Assembly: GCF_014697075.1 (NCBI RefSeq)
Contig: NZ_JACJRE010000030.1
Coordinates: 1-64,000, forward strand
Direction of reading: 5' to 3'
DNA: 64,000 nucleotides
Source: Tolypothrix sp. FACHB-123
GTDB lineage: Bacteria > Cyanobacteriota > Cyanobacteriia > Cyanobacteriales > Nostocaceae
Shown here piece after piece: positions 1 to 10,099 of the stretch. A model generated the notes under the pieces. That model had not been told where the DNA came from. It was given only the letters and a program-made list of their open reading frames with translations, and ran no database searches. Made by a program: the position numbers and the translations under genes. Every line of letters starts with the position of its first letter. The first letter of the stretch is position 1.

Positions 1-276
1 ATGTCAATACATATAAGGCTTTTGGCAAAATAAAGATGCTTTTTTTGTGTTTATATGAGTGCTATAACTAATAATTTGGCATAATAGCTACTGAAGAACC
101 ACAATTTTTTTGAGCACTTATACATGAAAATAGCAAACTAACGCCAATTACGCAGGGTATATATAATCCCATGCCCAATGCCCAATGCCCAACTTCTGAT
201 TTCTTAACGAAAAGCAAAACATTTCTGAGTAATTTGCAGTACAGAATAGTTTTCAGGCAGTAATTTAATACAAATC
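1..276. other. intergenic region before acs
   Basis: AT-rich sequence with no convincing reading frame. Positions about 168-192 hold a CCCAATG-type tandem repeat of the kind that recurs in gaps throughout the window. No clear Shine-Dalgarno sequence precedes the acs ATG, and no promoter could be assigned with confidence. Confidence 0.6.
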
Positions 277-2247
277 ATGTCTCAACCCACCATAGAATCA
301 ATCCTACAAGAAACACGTTTATTTCCCCCGTCTGCGGAATTCTCCCAAAAAGCCCAGATTAAAAGCCTGGAAGATTACCAACGCCTTTACGATAAAGCTA
401 AAGCAGATCCGCAAGCATTTTGGGCAGAATTAGCCGAAACTGAGTTACATTGGTTTCAAAAGTGGGACAAGGTGCTAGATTGGCAACCACCTTTTGCTAA
501 ATGGTTTGTCGGTGGTAAGACAAATATTTCATATAACTGCTTAGATAGACACCTCAACACTTGGCGCAAAAATAAAGCTGCGCTGATTTGGGAAGGTGAA
601 CCGGGAGATTCCCGCACCTTGACTTACGCACAATTACATCGAGAAGTTTGTCAGTTCGCCAATGCTTTAAAACAATTAGGAATTCAAAAAGGCGATCGCG
701 TCGGTATTTATATGCCAATGATTCCCGAAGCCGCGATCGCTATGTTAGCCTGTGCGCGAATTGGCGCACCTCACAGTGTAGTTTTTGGTGGTTTCAGTGC
801 GGAAGCTTTGCGCGATCGCTTAGTTGATGCAGAAGCCAAGCTAGTAATTACAGCTGATGGTGGTTGGCGTAAAGATGCGATCGTTCCCCTCAAAGAACAG
901 GTAGACAAAGCTTTAGCGAATAACGCTGTCCCCAATGTCAAAAACGTCCTGGTAGTACAGCGTACCAAGCAAGAAACACACATGGAAGCAGGGCGTGACC
1001 ATTGGTGGCACGATTTACAAAAAGGTATATCTGCTGATTGTCCTGCCGAACCAATGGACAGCGAAGATTTACTATTTATTCTCTACACTTCTGGCAGCAC
1101 AGGCAAACCAAAGGGTGTGGTACATACAACCGCTGGGTATAACTTATATACTCACATGACCACAAAATGGATCTTTGATTTACAAGACACAGATGTATAT
1201 TGGTGTACCGCCGATGTCGGTTGGATTACTGGTCACAGCTACATAGTTTACGGCCCCCTTTCCAACGGAGCCACAACCCTAATGTACGAAGGTGCGCCCC
1301 GTGCATCTAATCCCGGCTGTTTCTGGGATGTAATTGAAAAATATGGCGTAAATATTTTTTATACTGCACCTACAGCAATTCGGGCATTTATTAAAATGGG
1401 CGATCAACATCCCAACGCCCGCAACTTATCATCCTTGCGTTTATTGGGAACCGTAGGCGAACCGATTAACCCAGAAGCTTGGATCTGGTATCATAAAGTT
1501 ATTGGTGGGGAACGCTGCCCGATTGTGGATACATGGTGGCAAACGGAAACTGGCGGTATTATGATTACACCTCTACCAGGCGCAATCCCCACGAAACCCG
1601 GTTCAGCCACCCTTCCCTTCCCTGGAATTCTTGCAGACATCGTAGATTTAGATGGTAATTCTGTCGCCGACAACCAAGGCGGTTACTTAGCAATCCGCCA
1701 TCCTTGGCCGGGAATGATGCGCACAGTATACGGCGATCCAGAACGCTTCCGCCGTACCTACTGGGAACACATACCCCCGAAAGATGGTAACTACACATAT
1801 TTTGCAGGCGATGGAGCCAGAAAAGATGAAGACGGTTACTTCTGGGTAATGGGACGTGTAGACGATGTACTCAACGTATCCGGACATCGCCTTGGTACAA
1901 TGGAAGTAGAATCAGCCTTAGTATCCCATCCCGCAGTCGCAGAAGCCGCAGTAGTGGGTAAACCTGACGAACTCAAAGGTGAAGAAGTTGTAGCTTTTAT
2001 TACCTTAGAAGGAACTTACCAAGCAAGTGAAGATTTAAGTAAAGAACTCAAGCGCCACGTTGTCCAAGAAATTGGTGCGATCGCGCGTCCCGGCGAAATC
2101 CGCTTTACAGACGCCTTACCCAAAACGCGATCGGGTAAAATCATGCGCCGCTTACTCCGAAACCTCGCCGCCGGTCAAGAAGTCTCCGGCGACACCTCAA
2201 CCCTAGAAGATCGCAGCGTCCTAGATAAATTACGCGAAGGAGCATAA
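277..2247 (+). CDS. acs: acetyl-CoA synthetase
   Basis: Converts acetate, ATP and CoA to acetyl-CoA via acetyl-AMP, in the cytoplasm. The 656 residues match the usual length of Acs. The AMP-binding P-loop [11 protein letters not shown] starts near residue 270. A WWQTETGG motif and a C-terminal [10 protein letters not shown] motif are present; its lysine, about K621, is the residue used in adenylation and acetylated for control in characterised Acs enzymes. The N-terminal ACS extension (residues about 35-95) is present, which separates it from general acyl-CoA ligases. It appears to be a single gene, with repeats and a hairpin following it. The assignment is secure; acetate as the true substrate is inferred from the family. 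Confidence 0.96.
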   Translation: MSQPTIESILQETRLFPPSAEFSQKAQIKSLEDYQRLYDKAKADPQAFWAELAETELHWFQKWDKVLDWQPPFAKWFVGGKTNISYNCLDRHLNTWRKNKAALIWEGEPGDSRTLTYAQLHREVCQFANALKQLGIQKGDRVGIYMPMIPEAAIAMLACARIGAPHSVVFGGFSAEALRDRLVDAEAKLVITADGGWRKDAIVPLKEQVDKALANNAVPNVKNVLVVQRTKQETHMEAGRDHWWHDLQKGISADCPAEPMDSEDLLFILYTSGSTGKPKGVVHTTAGYNLYTHMTTKWIFDLQDTDVYWCTADVGWITGHSYIVYGPLSNGATTLMYEGAPRASNPGCFWDVIEKYGVNIFYTAPTAIRAFIKMGDQHPNARNLSSLRLLGTVGEPINPEAWIWYHKVIGGERCPIVDTWWQTETGGIMITPLPGAIPTKPGSATLPFPGILADIVDLDGNSVADNQGGYLAIRHPWPGMMRTVYGDPERFRRTYWEHIPPKDGNYTYFAGDGARKDEDGYFWVMGRVDDVLNVSGHRLGTMEVESALVSHPAVAEAAVVGKPDELKGEEVVAFITLEGTYQASEDLSKELKRHVVQEIGAIARPGEIRFTDALPKTRSGKIMRRLLRNLAAGQEVSGDTSTLEDRSVLDKLREGA

Positions 2248-2251
2248 TTTA

Positions 2252-2320
2252 ATAGTCAATAGTCAACCGTCAACCGTCAACCGTCAACCGTCAAAGTCCC
2301 AATGACAACTGACAACTGAC
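2252..2320. repeat. short tandem repeat (CAACCGT heptamers)
   Basis: Directly after the acs stop codon are several copies of a 7-bp unit related to GTCAACC, grading into GACAACT. Related heptamer runs occur at about 30121-30156, 45725-45757, 55894-55945 and 57529-57570. Such short tandem repeats are typical of heterocystous cyanobacteria. Confidence 0.85.
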
Positions 2321-2356
2321 CGTGGAACATTTAATACGCGATCCCCAGTCAATTTT

Positions 2357-2395
2357 AATTGAGGTGCGTTTGTGATGAGCTAACGCACCTCAATT
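2357..2395. terminator. hairpin after acs, GAGGTGCGTT family
   Basis: AATTGAGGTGCGTT (2357-2370) is perfectly inverted at 2382-2395, giving a 14-bp stem with an 11-nt loop. The core GGTGCGTT/AACGCACC recurs at 49876-49906 and 51736-51766, after the two PEP-CTERM genes. It could act as a bidirectional terminator or be a palindromic repeat family; the U-tract here is weak. Confidence 0.55.
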
Positions 2396-2434
2396 TATCA
2401 TGAGAATTAGAACACTGTTGAGGAATTGAGGGCA

Positions 2435-3145
2435 ATGAAGCTGAACAACCAATATCAATCAGTATTTGTTCAACCTCTGAGTTACATAACACTGAGCATC
2501 ATAACTGCAATTTCTATTTCACCATCAGTATTTGCTGTAACTGCACAAGATTCTTTACATAATCCGAAATTCGCGGCTGACAAATTAACTAGACAGCCAA
2601 AGTTTAATAGCCAAGAGTTAAAAATAGCACAAATTCAAGAAGACACCATTGTTCGCGAGCGATCGCAGTTCATTCAGCAAGCTAATAATTTATTGAATCA
2701 AGGCGATTTCAAAGGTGCAGAGGAAAGTTTGCGTAAATTTCTCAAACGATTTCCCGACGACGCCTTTGGACACTATCAACTCGGAAATGTCCTATTTCGC
2801 CAAGAAAGGCTAGAGGAAGCCATAACTTCATACCAAGAAGCCATTCGTCTCAGACCAAAATATGCACTAGCTTACAATGCCTTAGGGATCGTTCACGCCA
2901 GCCAATCTCAGTGGGATGATGCGATGGCTCAATATCGCAAAGCTTTAGAAATTAACCCTAATTATGCTGATGCACTAACTAATTTAGCACTAGCACTGTG
3001 GCAGACAAATAAAAAAGATGAAGCTCTTGCTTCTTTGACAAAAGCTTTAGATATTTTCAAATCACAAAATAGAAGCGAAAAAGCTTATCAAGTTGAACAA
3101 ATTTTGCAAAAAATCAAAGAATCTGATAATCCAGGTTTATCTTGA
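2435..3145 (+). CDS. exported TPR-repeat protein
   Basis: Protein of about 236 residues with a hydrophobic N-terminal segment ending near SVFA, which looks like a signal peptide or anchor. Three or more tetratricopeptide repeats span about residues 80-190, with the usual spacing (for example AFGHYQLGNVLFRQERLEEA). TPRs are scaffolds for protein binding; no partner can be named. I chose ATG 2435 over TTG 2426 because GAGGAA at 2420-2425 lies at a normal distance. It is a single gene between two hairpins. The specific role is unknown. Confidence 0.8.
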   Translation: MKLNNQYQSVFVQPLSYITLSIITAISISPSVFAVTAQDSLHNPKFAADKLTRQPKFNSQELKIAQIQEDTIVRERSQFIQQANNLLNQGDFKGAEESLRKFLKRFPDDAFGHYQLGNVLFRQERLEEAITSYQEAIRLRPKYALAYNALGIVHASQSQWDDAMAQYRKALEINPNYADALTNLALALWQTNKKDEALASLTKALDIFKSQNRSEKAYQVEQILQKIKESDNPGLS

Positions 3146-3201
3146 TATCAAATTCGTAATTTGTAATTTGAATGCAGGTAAAAATAAAATACATTTTTAT
3201 A

Positions 3202-3224
3202 GGGGTTTAGCAATGCTAAACCCT
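3202..3224. terminator. hairpin GGGTTTAGC/GCTAAACCC
   Basis: A 9-bp perfect stem with an AAT loop follows the TPR gene. It lacks a strong U-tract on the plus strand, so it may be a palindromic repeat rather than a true terminator. A half copy of the motif (AGGGGTTTAGCAT) appears near 55563. Confidence 0.45.
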
Positions 3225-3297
3225 TCATCGTTTACAGGAAAACTCGCGATTTAAGTAAACCAAAATCATAATTAATTTATACAATACATAAATCCTA

Positions 3298-3912
3298 ATG
3301 ACAAATGACCTGAATATTGCCATCATTATCCTCGCAGCCGGTGCATCAAGCCGAATGGGTCAGCCAAAACAACTGTTACCCTATCAAGGACGCAGCCTGC
3401 TTCAACACACAGTTGAAAGTGCGATCGCTTCATTATGCAACCCTGTAATCGTAGTTTTAGGCGCTAACGCACAACAAATCCGTTCCCAAGTTAATCAAAA
3501 TTTAGTGCAAATAGTTGAAAATCCGCAATGGCATTTAGGAATGAGTACGTCAATTCGTAGTGGTATTTCTGCACTCAACAACTACTCGCAAAATATAGAA
3601 GCCGCAGTCATTACTGTTTGCGATCAACCATATATTTCCACAGAAATTATTAATAATTTAATAGCTGCCTATTCTTCCACAAAAAAACCTATAGTAGCTT
3701 CTCAATATGCAGAAACTTTAGGCGTACCCGCTTTATTTAGCCGCCAATTTTTTCCCGAATTACTAGAACTAAATAAAGATACTGGTGCAAAATATTTAAT
3801 TAAAAAATATCGGGATTTAGTCTTAACAGTTAATTTTCCCTTAGGCTCAATTGATATCGACACTCCTCAGGATTATGAAACCTTGCAAGCAAATATCCTG
3901 TCAAAGGAATAG
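3298..3912 (+). CDS. MobA/MocA-like nucleotidyltransferase
   Basis: The 204-residue protein opens with IIILAAGASSRMGQPKQLLP, the nucleotide-binding signature of the NTP-transferase fold used by MobA and MocA. A VCDQPY motif near residue 105 matches the metal-binding Asp of these enzymes. MocA-type proteins attach CMP to the molybdenum cofactor for xanthine dehydrogenase-type enzymes; the QPKQLLP form of the signature favours this group over sugar nucleotidyltransferases. No molybdoenzyme gene lies nearby, so the substrate is inferred only. Start ATG 3298 gives the family's usual N-terminus. Confidence 0.82.
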   Translation: MTNDLNIAIIILAAGASSRMGQPKQLLPYQGRSLLQHTVESAIASLCNPVIVVLGANAQQIRSQVNQNLVQIVENPQWHLGMSTSIRSGISALNNYSQNIEAAVITVCDQPYISTEIINNLIAAYSSTKKPIVASQYAETLGVPALFSRQFFPELLELNKDTGAKYLIKKYRDLVLTVNFPLGSIDIDTPQDYETLQANILSKE

Positions 3913-4009
3913 AATTTGATAATTTTACTTAACAAATGGAACTCATAACCAAGCATAAAGTCATACTGAGCTAAGGATATGCTTTATCAATTACCTAGCT
4001 AATATTAGT

Positions 4010-5275
4010 ATGCAACTTAAGTCTATTCCTACTGCGATCGCCTTATCACTTATCAGCATCGGAATTTCTCATATAGCTTATACTCAAACTCCCACCGCCC
4101 AACAAGCACAATTAAATCAAGAAGTTGCAGTACTTCGCCCACAGGGATCTCGTGGTTTAGAAAAATTTTTAAATAATCATGCTTCACAACTCAAAAACCC
4201 TTCCCCAGAAATACGCCAAGCATTAGATAAACTTTGTCAGCAGAGAGACTGTTACGCTTCTAAACTTTACTGGTACACCGATATAGAACAAGCTAAAGCT
4301 GCGGCTAAAGCTAGTAATAAACCCATTCTTTCACTACGGTTATTAGGAAATCTCGATCAAGATTTAAGTTGTGCTAACAGTCGCTTTTTCCGCGTAGCTT
4401 TATATCCCAATGCCGAAATATCCCAATTCCTGCGCGATCGCTATATACTACACTGGGAATCTGTACGCCCAGTACCCAAAGTTACCGTAGATTTTGGCGA
4501 TGGACGCAAGCTAGAACGAACGCTTACAGGTAATAGTATTCACTACATCTTAGACAGTTCTGGCGTACCTGTAGACGCAATTCCTGGTTTATACGGGCCG
4601 CAAGCCTTTTTACGTCAGCTAGTAGCTGGAGAACAAGCAGTTAAAGAATATAGTAAATCCCAAGGTGTCGCCCGTGCTGGTTTTTTGCGTGATTATCATA
4701 GTCAACAATTAGCATCAATTCAACGTCAATGGCTTGCAGATTTAGCCAACCTTGGTATCAAAAACCCACCTCGTCTAGTAGAATTTTCCCCCAACGGTAA
4801 CGAAGCACCTAACGCCAGTGTCGCAGGTACCCTAGCTGTTACTAAAATGCGCGTAGAATCTCCCATACTCCGTAACATCAATGCTGCTAGCATTAATCAA
4901 CAAGCACTTCAAGAAATTACTGATGCAGCCACATGGGAAAAAATTGCTCAACACTACACAGCAGATGTCAAATTAGATAATAACAGCGTGGCATTAATCC
5001 GTAATAAACGGTTTCAAGACAGCAAAACCGATAATTTACAGCGCGTTATCAGCAATTTTCAAGCAGCAATGGCATTAGATACGGTAAGAAATGAGTATAC
5101 TTTGCACAGCCAAATCCATCAGTGGTTTATGCAAGAAAACGTCACAAATAATGTCAAAGCCTTGAATGATAAAGTTTACAGCGAATTATTTCTCACTCCT
5201 AATGCTGACCCGTGGTTAGGCTTAATGAGTAGTGAAAGCTACAGCGCCATTGATAATGATGGCATTAGAAAATAA
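4010..5275 (+). CDS. exported protein with thioredoxin-like region
   Basis: 421 residues. Residues 1-26 form a typical signal peptide with a cut near AYT-Q, so the protein is probably periplasmic. Residues about 85-215 resemble a thioredoxin-like fold: YWYTDIEQAKAAAKASNKPI has the W-x-x-D-x-x-x-A-x-x-x-A pattern and KP turn of DUF255/thioredoxin proteins, and a VPVDAIPGLYGP segment sits where the cis-proline loop would be. There is no CxxC pair at the expected site, so redox activity is doubtful. The C-terminal half is helical and unassigned. Function unknown. Confidence 0.7.
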   Translation: MQLKSIPTAIALSLISIGISHIAYTQTPTAQQAQLNQEVAVLRPQGSRGLEKFLNNHASQLKNPSPEIRQALDKLCQQRDCYASKLYWYTDIEQAKAAAKASNKPILSLRLLGNLDQDLSCANSRFFRVALYPNAEISQFLRDRYILHWESVRPVPKVTVDFGDGRKLERTLTGNSIHYILDSSGVPVDAIPGLYGPQAFLRQLVAGEQAVKEYSKSQGVARAGFLRDYHSQQLASIQRQWLADLANLGIKNPPRLVEFSPNGNEAPNASVAGTLAVTKMRVESPILRNINAASINQQALQEITDAATWEKIAQHYTADVKLDNNSVALIRNKRFQDSKTDNLQRVISNFQAAMALDTVRNEYTLHSQIHQWFMQENVTNNVKALNDKVYSELFLTPNADPWLGLMSSESYSAIDNDGIRK

Positions 5276-5362
5276 TCCAGCTAATCCCTCATAGGAAAAC
5301 CACAACCAAACATAAAAATCTCTCTTCCCTAGTCCCTATTCCCTATTCCCTAGTACCTGGAT

Positions 5363-5896
5363 TCAAAATCTTAAATAATACATTAACTGAGCGATCGCAT
5401 CTGCTGGTAGCTCCAAGCGCTGCTGGAAATCAACCAAATTGCGGTATGGCCCAGCAGATAGACGATTTTGCACCACTGCTTGCGCGAGAGATAAATCAAT
5501 AAAAGGTATTTTTACCAGATTCTCAACTGTGGCGGTATTGGGATTAACTAAAGGCGCAGGACAATCGAGAGATTCTTCGTCATAGTAAACAAAATTCAGC
5601 AATTGCTTGACTGGTTGTAGCCGCTGCACAGGAATAGCTAAAGCCGCCGCAATATCTTCAATACAATAGAATTTAACACCAGAACGCGATAATTCCACAA
5701 GCGATCGCGCCTGGTGAATCGATAAACCTGGTAAACGTAACCAATCATCGACAGTCGCTTGATTAGCGTCAATCTGAATCCCCAGTTGTATCGCGATCTG
5801 CACTTCTTCCCCAGATTGTAATCTGTAGTAGGGGTCGTTAAGCAGTTTAGTACGGAGTTTTTGCAACCTGAGATTTAAAGGTAGCCAGTTTTTCAT
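5363..5896 (-). CDS. helix-hairpin-helix protein (ComEA-like fold)
   Basis: 177 residues with two or three helix-hairpin-helix units. ANQATVDDWLRLPGLSIHQA (about residues 43-62) and NPNTATVENLVKIPFIDLSL (about 118-137) both follow the N-x-A-x-x-x-x-L-x-x-x-P-G/F-I pattern of the ComEA/T2SK DNA-binding module. No signal peptide is visible. The stop is 13 bp downstream of a TM2-domain gene on the same strand, so the two may be co-transcribed. DNA binding is inferred from the fold; the role is unknown. Confidence 0.75.
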   Translation of the reverse strand: MKNWLPLNLRLQKLRTKLLNDPYYRLQSGEEVQIAIQLGIQIDANQATVDDWLRLPGLSIHQARSLVELSRSGVKFYCIEDIAAALAIPVQRLQPVKQLLNFVYYDEESLDCPAPLVNPNTATVENLVKIPFIDLSLAQAVVQNRLSAGPYRNLVDFQQRLELPADAIAQLMYYLRF

Positions 5897-5909
5897 ATTG
5901 TTGCAGGGG

Positions 5910-6329
5910 TCAAGAAATCTGGTCTAGCAGCTGGCGACGCTTTTGCTCAAATTCGTACTCAGAGATCAGTCCATCTTGACGCAAAGCATCTAACTCCCGC
6001 AAAGCTTCAGCCATTGCGCCTACTTGATTGCTCACTTGCTGTGAGTTCTTAATTGCTGATTTACCAAAATTAAAATTGCGATCAAAAGCTTCTTCATCTT
6101 GCGCCAAATACCAAACCCCCTCAATCGCACTAGCAACTTTGGGGATAGGTGTCCAAGACAGCAAAACATACAATACACCCCAGAAAGGCTGTCCTAAATA
6201 AAACTTATGTAATCCAGAAATGGTCAGCGTGCCAGAAAAAGCTAAAATAGCGGCTACGCTGCGGCTTTTTCGCTTAGTCAACATATTCCCAAATTTAGCA
6301 TTTGTCATTTGTTCGTGGTCGATTCTCAA
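5910..6329 (-). CDS. TM2-domain membrane protein with C-terminal SHOCT-like motif
   Basis: 139 residues if read from ATG 6329; ATG 6308 (MTNAKFG) is an alternative start. Two hydrophobic segments around residues 25-70 carry the TM2 signature G-x-x-x-F-Y-L-G (SGLHKFYLGQPFWGVLY). The C-terminus ELDALRQDGLISEYEFEQKR matches the short SHOCT motif often found in small regulatory or membrane proteins. It lies just upstream of the HhH gene on the same strand. TM2 proteins have no agreed biochemical role, so function stays open. Confidence 0.75.
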   Translation of the reverse strand: MRIDHEQMTNAKFGNMLTKRKSRSVAAILAFSGTLTISGLHKFYLGQPFWGVLYVLLSWTPIPKVASAIEGVWYLAQDEEAFDRNFNFGKSAIKNSQQVSNQVGAMAEALRELDALRQDGLISEYEFEQKRRQLLDQIS

Positions 6330-6962
6330 TTATCAATGCTCAGTTGTCTGTGAATTTAACCTAAGTGCTGGTCACTTGCTCATTTTCTTAAATGCGGGTA
6401 GTAGTTATTGCATTATAAAACCATAAATTTACTGAAATATTATATTGAGCTAATACTAATATTCGCTAGGAATTACTTACTCTGAAAAGACTGCATTATA
6501 TACACTTACAAGATAGGAACTGAAGCTGGTGTTTACAAGTAAAAATTGCCACAACCCTCATAATTTCCTCACTTTTTATACATATTCTGAAATCAAGGTT
6601 CTCATGAAAGCAAATTCATGTATCCTACAACTTCTCAAGCCCAAGCTGAAACTTAATACAGACAAACAACTTATTTAAAATTTGTAGGGCTAGTAACCTA
6701 CTTAATATGAATCTATTGTATTGATTTCTGCTCCAGGCTATCAATGGGAAATAAGTAGGCTATATTCAAAGAACTTATACCTCAAGGAAACGCTCAAATT
6801 CATTGTATTTACTAGTATTTACTGAAAAGATATATGTAATACATTAAATTACATAACTCACTTTTGAGAGAACTCTTCAAATAGCAACAAGACTTCAGGC
6901 GAAATTCTCAATCAAGCTAGTTTTAGCCCAAAAATCAACTTCTCGGTTTTGAGTTATCTGAA
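6330..6962. other. intergenic region, nothing recognised
   Basis: About 630 bp of AT-rich sequence between divergent genes. No reading frame with coding character, tRNA, strong terminator or repeat family was recognised. It should hold the promoters of the TM2 gene and the TPR gene, but no -35/-10 pair stood out. Confidence 0.5.
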
Positions 6963-7421
6963 TTGTTGCACTACCTTTACCTGTTGTTGCTAAACGCACT
7001 GGTGCTAATCATGCTAAAACTAAGAGTCAAACAAGTGGAACAGAGATTAGAGGAAAATAATTCTCAAGCCAACATACAACAATACGCTGACCGTCACTAC
7101 CAGCGGGCTATGCAGTATGCCAACCAAAAAAACTGGCCTAGTTGTGTGCAAGAGTTACGAGAAGCCATCAAGCTAGAACCGAAGAATAGTGACTATCATG
7201 CATTACTCGGTGTTGCCTATGCGCAACAAAATTTTCAGGGAATGGCAACGGTTTACATTCGCCAAGCATTAAAATTAAATCCTCAACATCCTCTAGCTTT
7301 GAAATACGCTGAGAAGTTAGGTCTTAATGGATCGTCTCAAAACGCGAATCCTAAATCTGTACCCATGTCTCTCAACATTGCCAACGTCTTAAGCAGGTTT
7401 TCATCTCGTCAAGGTTCTTGA
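6963..7421 (+). CDS. membrane-anchored TPR protein
   Basis: Up to 152 residues. From TTG 6963 the protein begins with a hydrophobic stretch (LYLLLLNALVLIM) that would anchor it in a membrane; from ATG 7011 this anchor is lost. I favour the longer form because the anchor is uninterrupted in frame, though no strong ribosome site supports it. Two TPR units cover about residues 45-118 (AMQYANQKNWPSCVQELREA and the following repeat). The C-terminal 30 residues are low complexity. A DUF1825 gene follows 137 bp downstream on the same strand. Partner unknown. Confidence 0.7.
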   Translation: MLHYLYLLLLNALVLIMLKLRVKQVEQRLEENNSQANIQQYADRHYQRAMQYANQKNWPSCVQELREAIKLEPKNSDYHALLGVAYAQQNFQGMATVYIRQALKLNPQHPLALKYAEKLGLNGSSQNANPKSVPMSLNIANVLSRFSSRQGS

Positions 7422-7558
7422 GTCAAGTGGTGAAATTTCCCTAACTAACCGTAATCCAACCGTAGCTTGTTCCTTAGATGATTGCCCTAGACTAGAATGA
7501 AAATATAAGCAAAACCATAATTTACTGAGTTTTAATACTCAGTGGAATATTAAACAAA

Positions 7559-7882
7559 ATGGGATTCTTTGATTCTGAAATAGTTCAGCAAGAGGCAAAG
7601 CAGCTATTTGATGATTATCAAGCGCTAATCAAGCTTGGTAACAATTACGGCAAATTTGACCGTGAAGGCAAAAAGCTGTTCATTGAGCAAATGGAAGCCA
7701 TGATGGATCGTTACCGTATCTTTATGAAGCGTTTCGAGCTTTCTGAAGATTTCATGGCGCAAATGACTATGGAACAGATGAAAACACAGCTAGGCCAGTT
7801 TGGGGTAACCCCTCAACAAATGTTTGACCAAATGCACCTAACCCTACAGCGGATGAAAACCGAACTGGAAAAACAAGCTTAG
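7559..7882 (+). CDS. DUF1825 family protein
   Basis: 107-residue, Met-, Gln- and Glu-rich, all-helical protein beginning MGFFDSEIVQQEAKQLFDDY. The N-terminus, the DREGKKLFIEQMEAMM segment and the length match the DUF1825 family, which as far as I know is restricted to cyanobacteria and has no assigned function. There is no signal peptide or membrane segment, so it is probably cytoplasmic. Confidence 0.85.
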   Translation: MGFFDSEIVQQEAKQLFDDYQALIKLGNNYGKFDREGKKLFIEQMEAMMDRYRIFMKRFELSEDFMAQMTMEQMKTQLGQFGVTPQQMFDQMHLTLQRMKTELEKQA

Positions 7883-7994
7883 GTTTTAGGGGCTAGAGGC
7901 TAGAAGTTAGGGGCTAGAAATCTATGCACCAGCCAAAGACTTTTTCAATTTTTGTCTCCTCAGTCCCTAGTCCCTAATCTGTAACCCCTATCTC

Positions 7995-9926
7995 CTAATT
8001 CTTCTCATTCGCTTTGGGGCGAGGAAATTGAGAGGGCGATTTAAAGTTCTCGACTGGGACATTTTTGAGTGCCTTCTGCATAAAATCTCGCCAGATTGGC
8101 GCTACCATGACACCACCTGTAGCACCGCTGGCTAATTGTCTGTTATCGTCCCTACCTACCCAAACGGCAGTTGTTAACTGGGGTACAGTACCGACAAACC
8201 AAATATCTTTTTCTGAGGATGTTGTGCCCGTCTTGCCAGCAGCAGGTCGGCCGATAGCGGCGTTTTTGCCAGTACCATCAGTAATTACCGATTGCATAGT
8301 ATTAATAATTGCCGCCGATGCCCAAGGATCGAGAACTAGTTGGGGTTTTGGCGTGTTATCTAGTAATACGTTACCGCTACTATCTGTAATTCGAGCAATT
8401 ACTGTTGGTGGTGACTGCCAACCATAATTAGCAAAGGTGGCGTAAGCGCTAGCCATTTCCATTGGTGTTACACCAATTGCACCAAGAGGTAAAGAAGTCA
8501 CTGGTTCCATCGGACTCATAATCCCCAAGGTGCGGCAGGTTTCGACTACTTTATTCATGCCTATAGCCTTACCCAGCTTAATTACAGGGATATTGCGCGA
8601 CTGAGCCAGGGCAGTACGAATTGACATCGCGCCGGCAAAGCCACCATCATAGTTGCGCGGATAGTACCAACCATCACCATCGCGATAGCTAACTGGAGCA
8701 TCTACGACTGTACTATCGGGCGCAAACCTGCCAGAAGCAAAAGCAGCGTAGTAAACAAACGGTTTAAAAGAAGAACCTGGCTGACGCTGGGCTTGGGTGG
8801 CGCGGTTGAATTCACTAATTTTAGGATCTACGCCACCCACTAAGGCTTTGACAAAATGCGTCCGCGGATCAATTGCCACAAGGGCTATTTGGTTTTTGGA
8901 TAACCCTTGGCCCCGAAGAGTATTGTGCCACTTGACAACAGTTTGCTCTGCCATTTTTTGGAATTCAGCATCAACTGTAGTTTGGACGCGCATACCACCT
9001 TTTAGCAATGCATCACGACCGAACTTTTTCGCTAATTCTTGGGCAACTGTATTAGTTACATAAGGTAAGGCACTACCTTGGAAAGAGCGAATTTTACCCA
9101 GTTTAATTTCTTGCTTGAGGGCATCATCATATTCTTTCTGAGTAATCCAATTCAAGTCCAGCATCCGCCCTAAAACTTCTTTTTGTTTCTGCTTTGCCAA
9201 TTTCATGCTGACAAAAGGGCTGAATTCTTCTGGTGCTTGAATTAAACCAGCCATCATTGCTGATTCACCCAAGTTTAAATATTCTGATGATTTGTTAAAG
9301 TAACTCCGTGCTGCTGTTTGCACACCATAGTTGTTATGACCCCAATAAACTTGATTGAGGTACATTTCTAAAATTTGGTCTTTAGTCAGAATTTGTTCTA
9401 AGCGAATTGCCAGTACTGCTTCTGCTAGCTTCCGGGTAAAGGCACGCTTATGAGACAAAAATAAGTTTTTCACCAGCTGCATGGTGATGGTGGAACCACC
9501 TTCTTTAACGCCACCAGCGATGGAGTTAACAATGATCGCCCGACCTACACCTGTGGGATTGATACCATGATGATTGTAGAAATGTCCGTCTTCACTGGCT
9601 AATACTGCACGTTTGAGATGGGGAGAAATTTTATCTAGAGGGACAACTTCTCGGTTGGCTTCTCCATGAACGCTTGTTAAGAGTTTTCCTTTTAGATCGT
9701 AAATATAAGTGGTTTCTGAAGGAAAGAAGTTACGTAATTGCCTGACATCTGGCAAATTACGGAAACTAATAGCCAAGCCCACCAATCCCCCCGCTACAAT
9801 TGAGCTTGTGAGCATTGTGATTGATAGTAGAGTTCCGCCAGCTACCTGACCTACTCCTTTCAAAAACTCAAAACCTGATGAAGCCTTATTTTGGGCTTCC
9901 TTGTCTTCAAAAGTCCTAGACGACAC
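7995..9926 (-). CDS. class A penicillin-binding protein (PBP1a type)
   Basis: Bifunctional peptidoglycan synthase of 643 residues. A cytoplasmic tail and one membrane helix (about residues 28-55) lead into a GT51 glycosyltransferase domain with the catalytic EDGHFYNHHGI motif (Glu112) and the GGSTITMQL motif. The transpeptidase domain has all three penicillin-binding motifs: SSFK (Ser385-Lys388), SRN (Ser443-Asn445) and KTG (Lys565). The product acts on lipid II at the outer face of the inner membrane. It is divergent from tyrS, about 170 bp from that gene's preferred start. All key residues are present. Which of the several cyanobacterial class A paralogues it is cannot be told from sequence alone. 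Confidence 0.94.
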   Translation of the reverse strand: MSSRTFEDKEAQNKASSGFEFLKGVGQVAGGTLLSITMLTSSIVAGGLVGLAISFRNLPDVRQLRNFFPSETTYIYDLKGKLLTSVHGEANREVVPLDKISPHLKRAVLASEDGHFYNHHGINPTGVGRAIIVNSIAGGVKEGGSTITMQLVKNLFLSHKRAFTRKLAEAVLAIRLEQILTKDQILEMYLNQVYWGHNNYGVQTAARSYFNKSSEYLNLGESAMMAGLIQAPEEFSPFVSMKLAKQKQKEVLGRMLDLNWITQKEYDDALKQEIKLGKIRSFQGSALPYVTNTVAQELAKKFGRDALLKGGMRVQTTVDAEFQKMAEQTVVKWHNTLRGQGLSKNQIALVAIDPRTHFVKALVGGVDPKISEFNRATQAQRQPGSSFKPFVYYAAFASGRFAPDSTVVDAPVSYRDGDGWYYPRNYDGGFAGAMSIRTALAQSRNIPVIKLGKAIGMNKVVETCRTLGIMSPMEPVTSLPLGAIGVTPMEMASAYATFANYGWQSPPTVIARITDSSGNVLLDNTPKPQLVLDPWASAAIINTMQSVITDGTGKNAAIGRPAAGKTGTTSSEKDIWFVGTVPQLTTAVWVGRDDNRQLASGATGGVMVAPIWRDFMQKALKNVPVENFKSPSQFPRPKANEKN

Positions 9927-10099
9927 GGCGATTTCACTTCCTCACTTGTAAATATAAATGTAATTGATTTGGCGAAGCAAGGCGGTTAATTTTTTGCAAT
10001 TATAGTAGTTTGGCAGGTAAGACAACGGACAAATTGCCAGTGAATACAACCAACTTAACTTCTCTCGGTCAAAATTTAATTAATAGCGAATCTCCTAGT

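Noticed and set aside
10010-10099. TTG start of tyrS 30 codons upstream
   Set aside because: The extra residues are polar and unlike any synthetase N-terminus; ATG 10100 gives the family's usual start.
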